NCBI GenBank assembly: GCA_024500155.1
Contig: CM044869.1
Coordinates: 50,981,898 to 51,045,897, forward strand
Length of the DNA: 64,000 bases
From: Chenopodium formosanum
Lineage: Eukaryota > Streptophyta > Magnoliopsida > Caryophyllales > Amaranthaceae
Direction of reading: 5' to 3'
A program made the position numbers and the translations under genes. This document shows positions 10,701-23,500 of this stretch, one piece after another. Below the pieces are notes generated by a model. The model had not been told where the DNA came from. It searched no databases and was given only the letters and a program-made list of their open reading frames with translations. The number at the start of each line of letters is the position of its first letter. Position 1 is the stretch's first letter.

Positions 10701-12354
10701 CCACATATATGATGAGTATATTTAGAATTCCGGATGGTTTGATCGATGAGATTCATTCGCTTCTAGCAAGATTTTGGTGGGGGTCGAATGGAACTGAGCG
10801 CAAGATGCATTGGCAGTCCTGGGATTCTCTTTGCCTTCCCAAAGCTATGGGTGGGATGGGGTTCCGGGATATGAAATGTTTTAACCAGGCTTTATTAGCC
10901 AAGCAGGCATGGCGCTTAAGTACAGGGTGTAACTCTTTGCTTGGATTCTAAAGGCTCGATATTATAAGAATACGGAGTTTCTTGAGGCGCCTAGGGGACA
11001 TGATCCTAGCTACAGTTGGAGGTCCATTTAGGGAGCTAAATCCTTACTGCTAGAGGGTTTGAAGTGGCGCGTGGGGACTGGTCTTGAGATCAGAGTTTGA
11101 GACGATGCTTGGATTCCTGGTAAAGGTGCTCATTTTGTTCCCACTCCGAATGCAAATAGTGACATGAGTCTGCGTGTGGCTGACTTGGTGGACTTTGCGA
11201 ATGGAACCTGGAATATGGATATGATTAATACTACCTTTACGGGGGAGGATAAGCAAGTTGTCCTTGATGTACCTCTGTCTATTTTTGGACCGAGAGATGC
11301 ACGCTACTGGTGGCCTACCTCTGATGGTACGTATAGTGTTAGGAGTGGATATTGGTTGGGGCGTTTGGGCAGGTTGCGAACTTGGGAACTTTACCACGAT
11401 CAGGGAGAGAAGGATGTGTGGAATGTTGTGTGGAATATTCGAGGTCCCCCAAAGCTATGTCACTTTCTATGGAGGGCTTGTAAGGGTCAGTTGGGTGTTA
11501 TGGATGTGCTGTATAAACGCCACATTGCAGGGACGAGTGCGTGTTCTGTTTGTGGCCACGGAGAGGAGTCAATTTTACATTCAATTTTTGAGTGCAAATA
11601 TGCTGATGAAATCTGGTATGCTAGTGATTTTGGGGTGTTATTAGCAAGTGCCCCTCAATCCTTTTTTTGCAGATAGACTTCTTTAGATGAGCAAAGCAAT
11701 TGACAATGAGCATCTTTGAGTGTTTTCTGCTTTGGCTTGGGCTGCTTGGCACTATCGAAACACACACATTCATGAAGGGGATGACGGAATCAATGCATCT
11801 ATGATGGCTGCTGGTTTTGTGCGATTGTGTGCCGATTACTCTAGCTATAACCAGAAGTTGCGGGGAGCATCTGTGGGATCGGCTATGCCTTCCTTGCTTC
11901 CCCTGCTTCCTGGTCCCCTCCTCCAACGAATGTTATCAAGGTAAATGTGGATGCCCATATTATATATTGTGGTGGGGTGCAATTTGGTGTTGTTATGCGG
12001 GACAATAGAGGGGAATTACTTGCTGCAGCTGTGAAGAAAATGGATGTAAATTGGCCTCCTGACCTTGCTGAAGCTGGGGCAACCTGATATGGAGTGGAAT
12101 TGGCTCGTAGATTGGGGTATGTGGATGTTATCCTCGAAAGTGATGCCTTGACTGTTGCTCGGGCTATTCAGAACAAGCAGACTGGGGCAGCTCCGATCTT
12201 TCTCTTGTATGATAATATTAGGCAAATTGGTGAAGCTTTTAATTTCTTTTCTTGTTCTCATGTTAAGCGAGCGGGAAATATCGTGGCTCATTGTATTGCT
12301 AGGTGGGACACGAGTACTTCGAATGAGCGTGTCTTTGTAAACTCTTTCCCCTAA
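7726..12354 (+). pseudogene. LINE ORF2: endonuclease, reverse transcriptase, RNase H, broken
   Basis: From ATG 7726 (MKILSWNCFGLGNPSLVKAL) comes an APE-type endonuclease to about 8420 (ESKI, SDHS motifs). The usual GDFNEIL is GVFNEIL here, so a catalytic Asp is lost. RT motifs follow: KAPGPDG (about 9061), EFRPINLCNVLYKI, the segment before SKAYDRVEW (split by the MITE at 9443-10005) and GLRQGDPISPYLF (about 10195). The FADD box near 10340 is destroyed by a frameshift. A zf-RVT domain (FLWRACKGQ ... CSVCGHGEES ... FECKYADEIW) lies at 11310-11625, and a plant-type RNase H (VMRDNRGELLA, ESDALTVARAI) at 11940-12354. Nonsense codons include TGA at 8764 (expected Arg) and TAG at about 9100 (expected Gln), both of the C-to-T type. 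The protein would nick target DNA and copy LINE RNA; this one cannot. Confidence 0.85.
9443..10005. mobile_element. hAT-type non-autonomous element (MITE)
   Basis: The ends are inverted: TAGGGATGGTAATGGGGCGG on the left and, read from the other side, TAGGGATGGCAGTGGGTCGG on the right. The 8-bp TSD GTACGGTG sits at 9435-9442 and 10006-10013. TAGGG ends with 8-bp duplications are the hAT signature. The 563 bp have no coding capacity. The interior is rich in CCCATACCCGCC-like strings, largely repeats of its own subterminal sequence. It sits exactly between a Val and an Ala codon of the LINE RT. Confidence 0.9.
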
Positions 12355-12439
12355 AGCCTATATATTTTGGTGGAGATTGATTCTATATAAGTCTAATGCC
12401 CGCTTTTGCCTCAAAAAAAAAAAAATTCAATTGATTACG

Positions 12440-13137
12440 TACTATATAATCGAATTTATTTGTAGTGTGTTGCAACTTAAGATACATCATATTATCGAAG
12501 TACATATTAGATTGACCTTATTATACTCAAGATGACTTGACACAACAAAACTCGACTCATTGGTCCTGTTAACTCCATCCGGCTCAAGTTTAGCACTATA
12601 ATCAAAGGATTCTATTCAATCAATTCAAATTGCTCACACTAACTTGATCCGGCTCAAGTTGAACACTTTATTAAAAGAATTATAGTGACATAAATTTATA
12701 GCCCGTGCTTAGTGAAGAGATGAAAGGATTAAAAAGTAAAAAAAAAATAAAAGGACATAGAAGCTACTAATTATACAAGAAAGAAAAAAAAAATTGCAGT
12801 CTCTGCTTTTGTTAAAATCTTATAACTAACACACCAATGTTCATATGTCTAAATCAGACAATTACAATGAAAATTAATCAAGAAACGAAACAATTAAATC
12901 CCAGTTGGACCTACACTGAGAAATCAAACTTATTGACACACTAAGTATCACTAACATACCTAGATTTATTGAGAAATTTATGACATAAACGAGTCTAATT
13001 TTGTACTAAACAATCAAACTGATGAGTCTAGAATTAAGCTACTAACATGCCAAGAATTAATAGATTACTGAAGCAACTATACTCTGTCTTCCTGTATGTT
13101 GCCACTTCCCTCATTGTAACTACTGTGATCAGACGAT
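12440..13137 (-). other. 3' flank of K2
   Basis: Homologous to the flanks of K4 (60500-61073), K3 and K5. Shared strings include AACTTGATCCGGCTCAAGTT, TTATAGCCCGTGCTTA and CACACCAATGTTCATATGTC. The expected AATAAA is AACAAA here (12813-12808). No gene. Confidence 0.6.
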
Positions 13138-14333
13138 TCACCCTGCTTGATGTTCCTGATTCTGCTGCTTCGCAGCTATCCTTAGAGATGAAACACTGCC
13201 AGAAATTACAACAATTCTCCTTTCATGTAAGCCATATTGAGACACAAAAATTGTTAAAAGATGTCCCATACCATCAGAAATTGATGTGGTTTCCTCATCA
13301 GATAGGCCAAGATCTTCTTTCAAACTTTCCATGACTTGTAGAACTCTATTAATCCTAAGTGAGAAACTAAAGTGATGGCGAATATTTCTCATTTTCAACG
13401 TTATATGTATCAATCCGTTATCCCCGGATCTTCCTTTAAGAATGTACCTCTGACGTTCTGTACCGATTTCCATGGCAGACAGTAGCGGTAATGAATCACT
13501 ACATCCTCCTCTTATAGCATAATTTTGTGCAAGAAAGGGGTGTTGCAATAGTTCATAAACAGTTGGCTTGGTATCTCCTGGTAGGAAACAGCTTTTAATA
13601 AAATTCTTGCAATGTTTGTCTAGGATCAGTTTACTCCTCAAAGCTTTAGTTACCATCTGCACGACGCATTGTCCAAATCTTTCTATTTCTTCATGCATTG
13701 CCCTACCAGCTGCATCACTCGCAGGATCACCTGCTCCCATCTGTAAAACAACTTCTGTAGTTAAGAACGTCGTATCACTCAAATCTCCAATTTTTACTGT
13801 TCCAGATTCTCCAACAACATACAGGTTTCCGATCCTAAGATTATTCTGGATTACAACAACATTTTGCTCATCAAGATACAAAAGAGCTTCAATGATTTGT
13901 ACACTCCAATCTTGTATTACAGCCAATGATGACATACCACTGAAATTTGTATGATTTTTGTTAGATAATATGAAACTCCTTAGATTGGAGTGTATTCCAT
14001 TGATACGTATATAAAGGGTTACAATCTAGAGACCTAATCTCGTTAGGAATCTCAAAAGATAATTACAAATATTCACAAAATATATCTCCTACTACAACAG
14101 AATAACTAGAATATCTATCGTATATTCTATCACACCCCCGCAGTCGTAGCGGGAGGAGGTCGTACGCTGAGACTGGATCTGAACTCTAAAAATAGTTGTC
14201 GAGGTAGGCCTTTTGTGAAGATGTCAGCAAACTGATAACGAGAAGGAACATGTAGGACCCGTACTTGCCCCAACGCCACCTTTTCTCGAACGAAATAATG
14301 AATGTCCATTTCGACGTGCTTGGTGCGTTGGTG

Positions 14334-17300
14334 CTATACGGGATTATGAGATAAATATATTGCACTGACATTATCACAATAAACAATAGTAGCCTGTCGG
14401 AGAGGACAGTGTAACTCCAAAAGAAGATTACGAAGCCAACAAGCCTCGACAACAACATTTGCGACGCCCCTGTATTCTGCCTCTGCACTTGATTTAGAAA
14501 GAGTAGGTTGACGCTTCGAAGACCAGGAAATAAGATTGTCCCCTAAAAAGCAAGAATAACTTGAGATCGAACGACGAGTGTCTGGGCACCCGCCCCAATC
14601 AGCATTAGTATAAGTAATCAAGTTAGTAGGAGATGAAGGATATAAGTGTAACCCGTGATCAATGGTACCCTGAATGTATCGCAGGATGCGTTTCAATGCA
14701 TCATAATAAGCCTGCCTAGGATCATGCATGAATAGACAAACCTGCTGAACTGCATAGGTTATGTTAGGGCGAGTAAAAGTGAGGTACTGTAAAGCCCCTG
14801 TAAGACTGCGATAGAGTGTTGGATCATGAACTTGCGGTCCAGAATCTGCACTAAGTTTGGATTGAGTATCCACTGGAGTTGCCGTAGGTTTACAACTACC
14901 CATACCTACGCGCTCTATAATTTCCTGTGCATATTTTTGCTGAGATAGAAACAAGTATGAAGGAGTACGAGTAATAGCAATTCCCAGGAAAAAAATTCAA
15001 AGGACCCAAGTCAGTCATCGGAAACCCTTTCCTTAAGTGAGAAATAATACTCTCACGAAGCTAATCAGAAGATGTAACCAACACAATATCGTCAATATAT
15101 AGTAGCAAATATGCCATATCATTCCCATGACGGAAAATGAATAAAGAATTGTCACTCTTAGCAATGACAAACCCCATCTGCAAAAGATAGTTAGCAAATC
15201 GCTGGTACCAAGCTCGTGGAGCTTGTTTAAGGCCATAAAGAGTCTTGCGAAGTCTGCAAACATAACCTGGAAATCTCTTGTCAACAAACCCGGGAGGTTG
15301 ATGCATATAAACACACTCATTCAAATCACCATGCAAAAAAGCATTTTTCACATCAAGTTGGTGAATAGACCACTTACAAGCCATAGCTAAACTCAACACC
15401 GTTCGAATAGTGGTCGGTTTAACAACCGAGCTAAACGTTTCATCACAGTCGACACCTTCAACCTGAGACCTGCCATCACAAACTAGACGAGCTTTGTGTC
15501 ATTCAAGATCACCATTAGCATTCAATTTGTGTCGAAATAACCACATACAATTGACAATATTCACCCCCGTTGGCCTAGGAACCAACTCCCAAGTCCCCGT
15601 TTCAATTAAAGCACCATATTCATCACGCATTGCTGCATTCCAATTAGGGTCAGAAAGAGCTTGTTTGTGATTTTTGGGTAAGGGAGAACGATCCATAGTG
15701 GTGCTAGAAGTGGAGATGGTTAAGCCATATTTAGGATTGGGTTTGAAAATCCCATGTTTGGATCGTGTTTGCATTTGTGGGGAAGTCGGAGCTGGTCTAG
15801 AAGGTGAAATAGGCGTGAGGCCTCGAAGGGGAAGTGGAGTGTAAGTGTTTGGGCTAGGTGAATGGTTTTGGGAGTGGATAATTGGTGAAGTGGGCTGAGC
15901 AGAGGTCGGTTGGGCCTGGTGGGTACTAGCAGGCGCTGGGTCCACAATGGGTAAGGGCGGCCCAGCTTCTGGTCCAGGCAATGGATTTCCATCGGACGTT
16001 GGGCGTGGCTGTAGAGTGTGTGGGCTCGGGTTGAGTGTGAGAGGAGAGTCTGGGCCCCGGTTTTGCTGAGGTGTGGGCTGCCCATTTTGGGTTGTGGGTG
16101 TTTGCAAATAAATCTGACGTTGTAACAAAGGGGAGGGATCATTATTATCCAAAAAATCATAATTAGTGCTACGAAAATTAGAAATATTTCGATATGGAAA
16201 TGTATTTTCATCAAAAGTGACATGTCTTGAGATTATGATTTTGTTGGTAGAAATGTCTAAGCACTTATATCCCCTATGTTCGGAAGAATAGCCTAGGAAA
16301 ACACAAGGTGTGGATCGAGGTGCTAACTTATGTTTAGATGTGGCCGAAAGATTAGGAAAGCATAAACACCCAAAAACCCGAAGGTGACTATATGACAGGA
16401 TAACAACAAAAAGAGCTTGAGACAAAGTAAGATGATTGATAGCTTTGGTAGGTAAGATATTCAATAAATATATAGCCGTTTTAAGGGCATGATTCCAAAA
16501 GGAAGGTGGGAGAGAAGCATGAAATAAAAGAGTACGTTTAATATTATTAATCGTACGAATCATGCGTTCGGCTTTGCCATTTTGAGATGATGTGTCTGGG
16601 CAAGAAAAGCGGAAAACCAATCCATTTTGACACAAAAAAGTTTGAACGGGTCATTATCAAATTCGCGACCATGGTCACTTTGAAAAGGACTTAATAGGGC
16701 GTTCAAATTGAGTTAACACATATTGTCGAAAATTAAGAAAGGTTTGAAAAGCTTGAGACTTGTAAACAAGAGGTAAGTCCACACATAATGTGTATAATTA
16801 TCCAATAAAACTAAATAGTATTTAGGAAAATTTTCATTAAACCACCTTTTATAACCAGTTTTTTGCAGAAAACCACCTTATAATTTTTTTTTTGCAAAAA
16901 CACACCTTAATCTAAATTTTTTGCAACGCCACACCTTTTGTCGAAAAATAGAGTTTGACCTTTTATTCCGGCGTTGATCCGAACATGTGCATGTCACGTG
17001 AGGTCTTTAAACCACTCTTCCTCTCTTTCTCTCTCTCCTCTGATTTTGAAGGTTCTGTTTCCGGCCAAAGGTTAGTGGAGGTCAGAAATGCTAGTCGTCT
17101 TCCTTGACGGACCTGGGTCAGACCCACCAAGAATGAAGAGTCAATCGACAGGAACCGGTATGTGTCTTCCAAGGTGAGCTAGAACCAAATTCAATTAACT
17201 CATCAAGCACTAGCTTCTGACCTCGTAAAAAATTAATGAATTTGAGGTGGGGTGGAGAAGAATTTGGGTAAAAAAGAAGCAAAAAATTTTGAATATGTTT

Positions 17301-19246
17301 TGGATTCCTCCATTGAAGTGGCTACTAAGGTAATTTAATCATTGAGTAACAATTTCACAATCTAGGGTTCGTCGTCAATATGTTTGTCAGTTTACCCAAT
17401 GTTCTTCAAAGATTGGCTGGGTTTTAATGTTGCATATTAATCAAATCAGTACTTGCCGGATTTTCGTGTTCAAATATCAATCCTTCCAATGATGTCAACC
17501 TCAATCTTCTTCTCGATTCATCTAATTCTAACAATTCTTCTCCTATTTCATACAAGGTATCTTTAATTGCAATTATCTTTTTATAATTTGAATTCACTAT
17601 TTAAAAGATTGGAATTTGTTAGAATTACTGTAATTCTGATTTTGAAGTTGATTTCCTTTGATTTGTTGGATAAGAAGAGAGAGTGAAGGCGGAGTTTGGG
17701 TTTGGATCAATAAATCGAACGACGACACTTTAATTAATGGCGGTTGAAGACGGTGGCAATGTGTTCTAGGGTAGAGGAAAGTGGGTGGTGGTGGATCTCG
17801 GGGTTTGGGTGGTGAGAGAGAAGGAGAGAGAATTCGTGGTTGGGGAAAGGAAAGGGAGTAGGATCGTCGATGCCGGGGTAGGGAGGTGGTTGCCGGTGCC
17901 GACAGCTAGTAGGGGCTGGCAGTGGGTGTGGGTTTTTGGTTGGCTGGGTTTTGGTTGGCTGGGGAAATTGGTTGGCTGCCGAAAAATTAGTTAGTGGTTT
18001 TAGGGTGTCACGTGCGAGGCATGTGGATGGGTCAACCCCGGAATACAAGGTCAAAGTCTATTTTCCGGCCAAAGGTGTGGCCTTGCAAAACAAATTTAGA
18101 TTAAGGTGTGTTTTTGCAAAAAAAAAATTTATAAAGTGGTTTTTTGAAACAAAAATGGTTATAAAAGGTGGTTTAATGCAAAATTTCCTAATATTTATAA
18201 CCTTTATAACTACGAATGGGAGAAGTCCACAAATCAGCATGAATTATATCAAACGCAAAAAAGGTAGTACTATTAGAATTATGAAAAGGCAAACGAACAT
18301 GTTTTCCCAATTGACAATCTACGCAAATATTGGAGTCATGCTCCTTATTACAATCAATCAAATTTCTACTCCTAAGAAAGCTTAAAGTGGGTGCTCCTGG
18401 ATGTCCTAAGCGGTTGTGCCATGTAGATGAGGATAAGGCCGTGAGTGATGTAGCTAAACACGTTGAAGGTGTGTTTGTAACAGGATATAGGTCCCCCGAA
18501 CTATTACATCTGGTTAGAATTCTCCCCGTTCGAAGATCCTTCACAGAAAAACCACTAGGGTTAAATTCTATAGACACAGAATTATCATTGGTAAATTTAC
18601 GGACAGAAATCAAATTTTTAATAATTTGGGGAGCTAAATAAACATCACGAAGGGCTAGGGATTTATTGGCGATGCTAGAGTGACCATAACCCGTAATTGG
18701 AATGCATTGATCGTTTTCTACTTGAATATAATTATGAGTGCTTAAATTAAAAAGGGGTAAGAGAGTACCAGCGTTATTAGTCATGTGTGAAGTAGCACCG
18801 GAGTCCATATACCAAGATGCGTCATAGTTTTGAAAGCCCATTGTTGTAAACACGTTCCCGAGCTCCGTGGGTGTCATCGCCGAATTGTAGTCTGGGCCTT
18901 GAGTGTAGTAAGACTATTGTTGGGCTTGCTGGTAAAGATTTTGAGATGGGTTTGGCCCAGTAACATAAGCAGCAGGAGGCCAAGAACCTTGTGGAGCAGG
19001 GAATTGAGGGCGTTGACTGCCCCATTGTTGCTTGGGATATGGGTAGGGGGCGTGACCCCATTACGGTGCCCCATGTGGAGCTTGTGAGGGCTGCGGTGGA
19101 CCAGCCCATTGCGATTGACCCCACTGCGGTGCTCCCTGGTTCTGTTGGGGTTGCTGCTATGGCTGCCCTCTACCTCGACCTTTACCACGTCCGCGCCCCC
19201 TGCCGCGGCCACGACTAGGTGAGCTACTACCACGACCTTGGGTCTG
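14334..19246 (-). pseudogene. Copia-1 pol (protease, integrase, RT, RNase H), broken
   Basis: Protease motif SWYMDSGATSHM at about 18830; GAG-pre-integrase STWHNRLGHPGAPTLSFL at about 18430; integrase start ADLWTSPIRSYKGYKY. The Mutator-like element then interrupts. The integrase C-terminal part and Pro-rich linker are at 15499-16635, RT at 15061-15399 (SIHQLDVKNAFLHGDLNECV, LLLYIDDIVLV), and RNase H at 14334-14954 (TNADWGGCPDTRRSISSYSC, SSAEAEYRGVA). Several frameshifts and stops lie between the blocks. Confidence 0.85.
16825..18188. mobile_element. Mutator-like non-autonomous element with ~170-bp terminal inverted repeats
   Basis: The two ends are long imperfect inverted repeats: GGAAAATTTTCATTAAACCA on the left and GGAAATTTTGCATTAAACCA read from the right, continuing through TTTGCAAAAACACACCTTAA and on to CACGTGAGG / CACGTGACAC. 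The flanking 9-bp sites TAGTATTTA (16816-16824) and TAATATTTA (18189-18197) differ at one base, as expected for an aged Mutator TSD. Its interior has low-complexity GC-rich stretches (17760-18000) but no recognisable captured gene. It lies inside the integrase of Copia-1. Confidence 0.88.
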
Positions 19247-20014
19247 CTATTGTTGAGGGGAAGAAGCGGCAGTAGGTTGGGCAGGGCTGCCGGTTTGTGC
19301 CACAAATAAAGATGGTGCAGCACTAGTGTCGTTGGCACGACGAAATTCCTCAAGTAAGAGCCGGGATTGGGCTGTTTCAAACGAAGGTAATGGCTCCGTT
19401 TGTTGAATCATAGCAGCCACGGTATCGGAGTCGGTGTTTGCGAGCCCTGAAACCAAATGAATAACCAACTTTTGCTCCGATACGGGTTGGTCAACATTAG
19501 CAAGTTGATCCTTCAAAATCTTCAATTGTCGACAATACGAAGAGATGTCCGCAAAATTAGAGAGATGCAGAGCATTAAATTGATTTTCAAGATAAACGGC
19601 TCTTGTTTGTTTATTATCTTGAAATATAGCCTTGAGTTTGTCCCAAATCTGTTGATCAGCTGCCCCTTTACACAAAATTGTCTCCAGCAAATCCTTAGAA
19701 ATTGTACCATAAATCCAGTTCTTGACAATGGAGTCAAGACGTTTCCACATATCATCCGATAAATCCGTCGGCGTAGGCGTTTTAGAGTCAATATGATCAA
19801 GCACATTATATGCGTGGGCATGACATTCAAACAATTCTACCCAATTTGAATATTGCACGTTTTCACGGTCAAGAATAAGTGGAATGACATTCTTGATATT
19901 GTTAACACCTAGAGCAGGATGGAAGTTAGAAGAAGAATAAGAAGAAGAAGAAGAAGAATAAGAAGAAGAAGAAGAAGAATAAGAAGAAGAAGAAGATTCT
20001 CCATCTTTACCCAT
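19247..20014 (-). CDS. Copia-1 gag, intact ORF
   Basis: A 255-residue ORF with a Ser/Tyr-rich N-terminus encoded by a GAA-type microsatellite (about 19930-20000). A UBN2-type gag domain follows (LFECHAHAYNVLDHI, ISSYCRQLKILKDQLANV, SGLANTDSDTV). It encodes the capsid-like protein of the element. A stop at 19247 and a frameshift separate it from the region that should hold the zinc knuckle and protease, so the polyprotein is not continuous. Confidence 0.8.
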   Translation of the reverse strand: MGKDGESSSSSYSSSSSSYSSSSSSYSSSNFHPALGVNNIKNVIPLILDRENVQYSNWVELFECHAHAYNVLDHIDSKTPTPTDLSDDMWKRLDSIVKNWIYGTISKDLLETILCKGAADQQIWDKLKAIFQDNKQTRAVYLENQFNALHLSNFADISSYCRQLKILKDQLANVDQPVSEQKLVIHLVSGLANTDSDTVAAMIQQTEPLPSFETAQSRLLLEEFRRANDTSAAPSLFVAQTGSPAQPTAASSPQQ

Positions 20015-20516
20015 GATGGCAGCAAGAAATTAGGTACACTAAAGCAATCGAAAAAGAGAAATAAAGAGTAGAGAACTGATTGGTTCACCAATTAGTTTTA
20101 AGGAGTTGACCGAATTAATTTCATTGCTGTGGAAAATCAAAAATTGGAGACGTAACTGGAAAAAGAATTGGGTTGAAAAAAAAAATTGCGGAAGCTAGAT
20201 CGAAAAACCTAAAGCTGTGATACCATGTTAGATAATATGGAACTCCTTAGATTGGAGTGTATTCCATTGATACGTATATAAAGGGTTACAATCTAGAGAC
20301 CTAATCTCGTTAGGAATCTAAAAAGATAATTACAAATATTCACAAAATATATCTCCTACTATAACAGAATAACTAGAATATCTATCGTATATTCTATCAA
20401 TTTTCAATAAAATCACTCAAATTTCCAGAATAGTTTTCAGTAATTTGGTCTAGTGTATTTGTTTCTTGATTGTCCCAAGAGCAGTAACATTTCAATACAT
20501 TTCAATGATGTAAACG

Positions 20517-23500
20517 TGTTAAGCCTTATACTATGTATATTGTTGGGCCAATGTATAAGCCCTAATCACTACTCTTACGTTATATATATACTCTGTGCAT
20601 AACGTAATACAAAAGTAAGAAATCTATTCTCTCTATTTTTGACATGGTATCAGAGCCCTAATGTGAAATTTGTCCACAAGCTAAGCAATCCCGGGGTATT
20701 TTTCCAGATAGTGACAGTCGGGCTAGCCGATTTTTTGAAATGATTCATTGTGATTTATGGGGGTCATATAAGACTCCTTCTACTGGTGGTGCTCATTATT
20801 TTTTGACTATTGTTGACGATTATTCAAGAGGTGTTTGGGTTTAAATGATAAAACTGAATTTTATTCATCATTTTGTTCTTTCTTTGCTATGGTTCAATGC
20901 CAATTTGATGTTCATGTTAAATGTGTGCGAAGTGATAATGGTACGGAGTTCAAACCCATGATTCCGTATTTTAATGAAAATGGCATTTTATTCCAAACCT
21001 CTTGTGTCGGTACCCCACAACAAAATGGTTGAGTGGAGCGTAAACACCAAAATATTTTGAATGTTAGTCGTGCTTTGATGTTTGAAGGCAATTTGCCGAT
21101 TGGTTTTTGGGGTGAATGTGTCCTAGGTGCGGTTTATTTGATTAATCGTACTCCCTCTCGTTTACTAGAAAATAATACCCCATTTGAAGTGCTTTTTGGT
21201 AAGGAACCTAATTTTGATGAATTGAAAGTAGTTGGGTGTCTGTGCTTTGCTCATAACCAAACGGCTAAGGGTGACAAATTTGCTCCTAGAAGTAGGAAGT
21301 GTGTGTTTGTTGGCTACCCTCATGGTAAGAAAGGGTGGAAGTTGTACGATTTGGAGACGGGTGATATTTTTGTTTCTCGTGATGTTAAATTTTATGAGAA
21401 TGAATTTCCGTTTGCTATTAAGGATGATACACATGTGGGAAATGAGAACATGTCTGGAAATAATTTGGGTGTTGATACCGATTTTCTTGATGACTTGGAG
21501 AGTGTACTCGAGGCTAGTGAAGCTTCCCTTAAACTCAGTACTCCGGACAGTAGTGTAGGCAGTTCCCACGCCACCCCTGCCCCTGCTGCCCCAGCCCACA
21601 GGAAGCCGCAACTGCTGGCAGCCTAGTCCGTACCCCATCTGCAGTTTCTAGTGCTGCCCGCAGCCCGGCTGCGCTCCCTACTGCCGCAGCAAGTGACAGC
21701 AGCTCGGGCAACTCCTCCAATGCTGACCCGAGCCCTCTTCCTTCCTCTACACATGATATGGGTCAAGGTCTTCGACCAAAGGATCCACCGGGTTGGCATC
21801 GTGACTACGTCGCACATACTATATCTCTCCCGGGTCCATCTCATTCTCCTAGTTCACCGTCTACTCCAAGCTCCTCAGGTACTCCTTACCCCTTAGCACA
21901 TTTTGTGAATTGTGATAAATTTTCTATGCGACACCGTATATTTGTTGCAGCTATGGATACAACAGTTGAGCCTCGTAATTTCAAGGACGCTATGCAGGAT
22001 GAAGGATGGAGAAAGGCGATGCAAAAGGAAATCTCTACCTTGGAACATAATGAGACTTGGGTCATGGAAAAATTGCCGTCGGGAAAGAAAGCTCTTGGTT
22101 GTCGATGGGTTTACAAGGTGAAACTTAATTCTGATGGCCCGGTTGAAAGATTGAAGGCTCGTCTTGTTATATTTGGTAATCATCAAGTTGAGGGCATCGA
22201 CTATAATGAGACATTTGCTCCTGTGGCTAAGATGGTCACCGTTCGTGCTTTCCTTGTTGTTGCTTCCGCGAAGAATTGGGAATTGCACCAAATGGATGTT
22301 CATAATGCATTCCTTCACGGTGATCTTGACGAGGAAGTTTATATGAAACCTCCTCCCGGATTTCATGTTTCTCAACCTGGTATGGTGTGTCATCTTCGAA
22401 AGTCTCTATTTGGCCTCCGATAGGCGCCTCGTTGTTGGTTCTCTAAATTGGCCACCTCTCTAAAAAGGTACAGCTTTCTGCAATCGCACTCTGACTACTC
22501 TCTATTTACTCTGAATAATGGTGCTATTCATCTGAGTGTTCTGGTGTATGTTGATGATTTGATAATTTCTGGGAATAATTCTTCTGCAATTTCAACATTT
22601 AAATCATATCTGAGTGAATGTTTCATATGAAAGATTTGGGTATTTTGAAATATTTTCTTGGTATTGAAGTTGCACGGAGTCCGGAGGGCATATTTTTGTG
22701 CCAACGGAAATATGCACTTGATATTATTGCAGAGTCTGGTTTGTTAGGGGCACGTCCAGCGGGTACTCCTATTGAGCAAAATCATACTCTGGCAAAGTCA
22801 CAGTCCCCTCCTATAGCAGACCCCGAAATGTATAGGCGCCTTGTGGGTCGCTTGATTTATTTGTCATTCACTAGACCTGATCTGGCATATACAGTTCATA
22901 TCCTATCCCAGTTTATGCAGCAACCTCATCAGGATCATTGGGAGGCAGCCCTTCGTACGGTGCGCTACTTGAAGGGTTGTCCGGGTCAAGGGATTCTTTT
23001 GAGTTTAGATTGCGACTTGCATTTGACAGGTTGGTGTGACGCAGATTGGGCTATTTGTCCTCTGACGAGACGTTCCATTACAGGGTGGTTAGTGTTTCTT
23101 GGTAACTCTCCTATTTCTTGGAAGAATAAGAAGCAGGATACTGTTGCTAAATCTTCTTCATAGTCCAAGTATCGTTCGATGTCTAAAGCCACTGATGAGT
23201 TAAAATGGTTGAAGGCATTGCTTGAGAGTTTGGGAGTTTTGCAACCTGGGGCGATGAGTCTCTTTTGTGATAGCCAATCTGCGTTATATATTGCGCAGAA
23301 TCCAGTCTTTCATGAACGTACTAAGCACATTGAGGTTGATTACCAGTATGTCCGGGACGCCATTCAGGATGGGACTATTAGTCCTTCGTATGTCAAGACC
23401 ACGGAACAATTGGCAGATATTTTTACTAAGGCTTTGAGCAAAACTCAATTCTTGTATTTACTTGGCAAGTTGGGCATTTGTGATTTGGATGCTCCAACTT

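Larger units (their letters stand above)
3729..12428 (+). mobile_element. L1-type LINE, full length but defective, with two nested elements
   Basis: Flanked by the 11-bp TSD AATTGATTACG at 3718-3728 and 12429-12439, and ending in an A-rich tail (about 12412-12425). It carries ORF1 (DUF4283-like plus zinc knuckle) and ORF2 (endonuclease, reverse transcriptase, zf-RVT, RNase H), the usual plant L1 layout. A solo LTR (4613-7241) splits ORF1 and a hAT-type MITE (9443-10005) splits ORF2. Without them the LINE is about 5.5 kb. Frameshifts and nonsense codons make it non-functional. It separates K1 from K2. Confidence 0.9.
13959..20399 (-). mobile_element. Copia-1 LTR retrotransposon inserted in K2
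   Basis: LTRs of 174 bp at 13959-14132 and 20226-20399 differ at about three positions by eye. They begin TGTTAGATAATAT and end TATTCTATCA. The TSD is ATTTT (13954-13958, 20400-20404). On the minus strand the PBS next to the right LTR is TGGTATCACAGC (tRNA-Met type), and the polypurine tract CTGCGGGGGTG abuts the left LTR. Domain order is gag, protease, integrase, RT, RNase H, so Copia. A Mutator-like element (16825-18188) is nested in the integrase region; without it the length is about 5.1 kb. Confidence 0.93.

Noticed and set aside
16963..18054. ORFs inside the Mutator-like element in Copia-1 as a captured gene
   Set aside because: Low complexity (Pro/His-rich), no domain and no consistent reading frame. 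Capture is left as a question rather than called.
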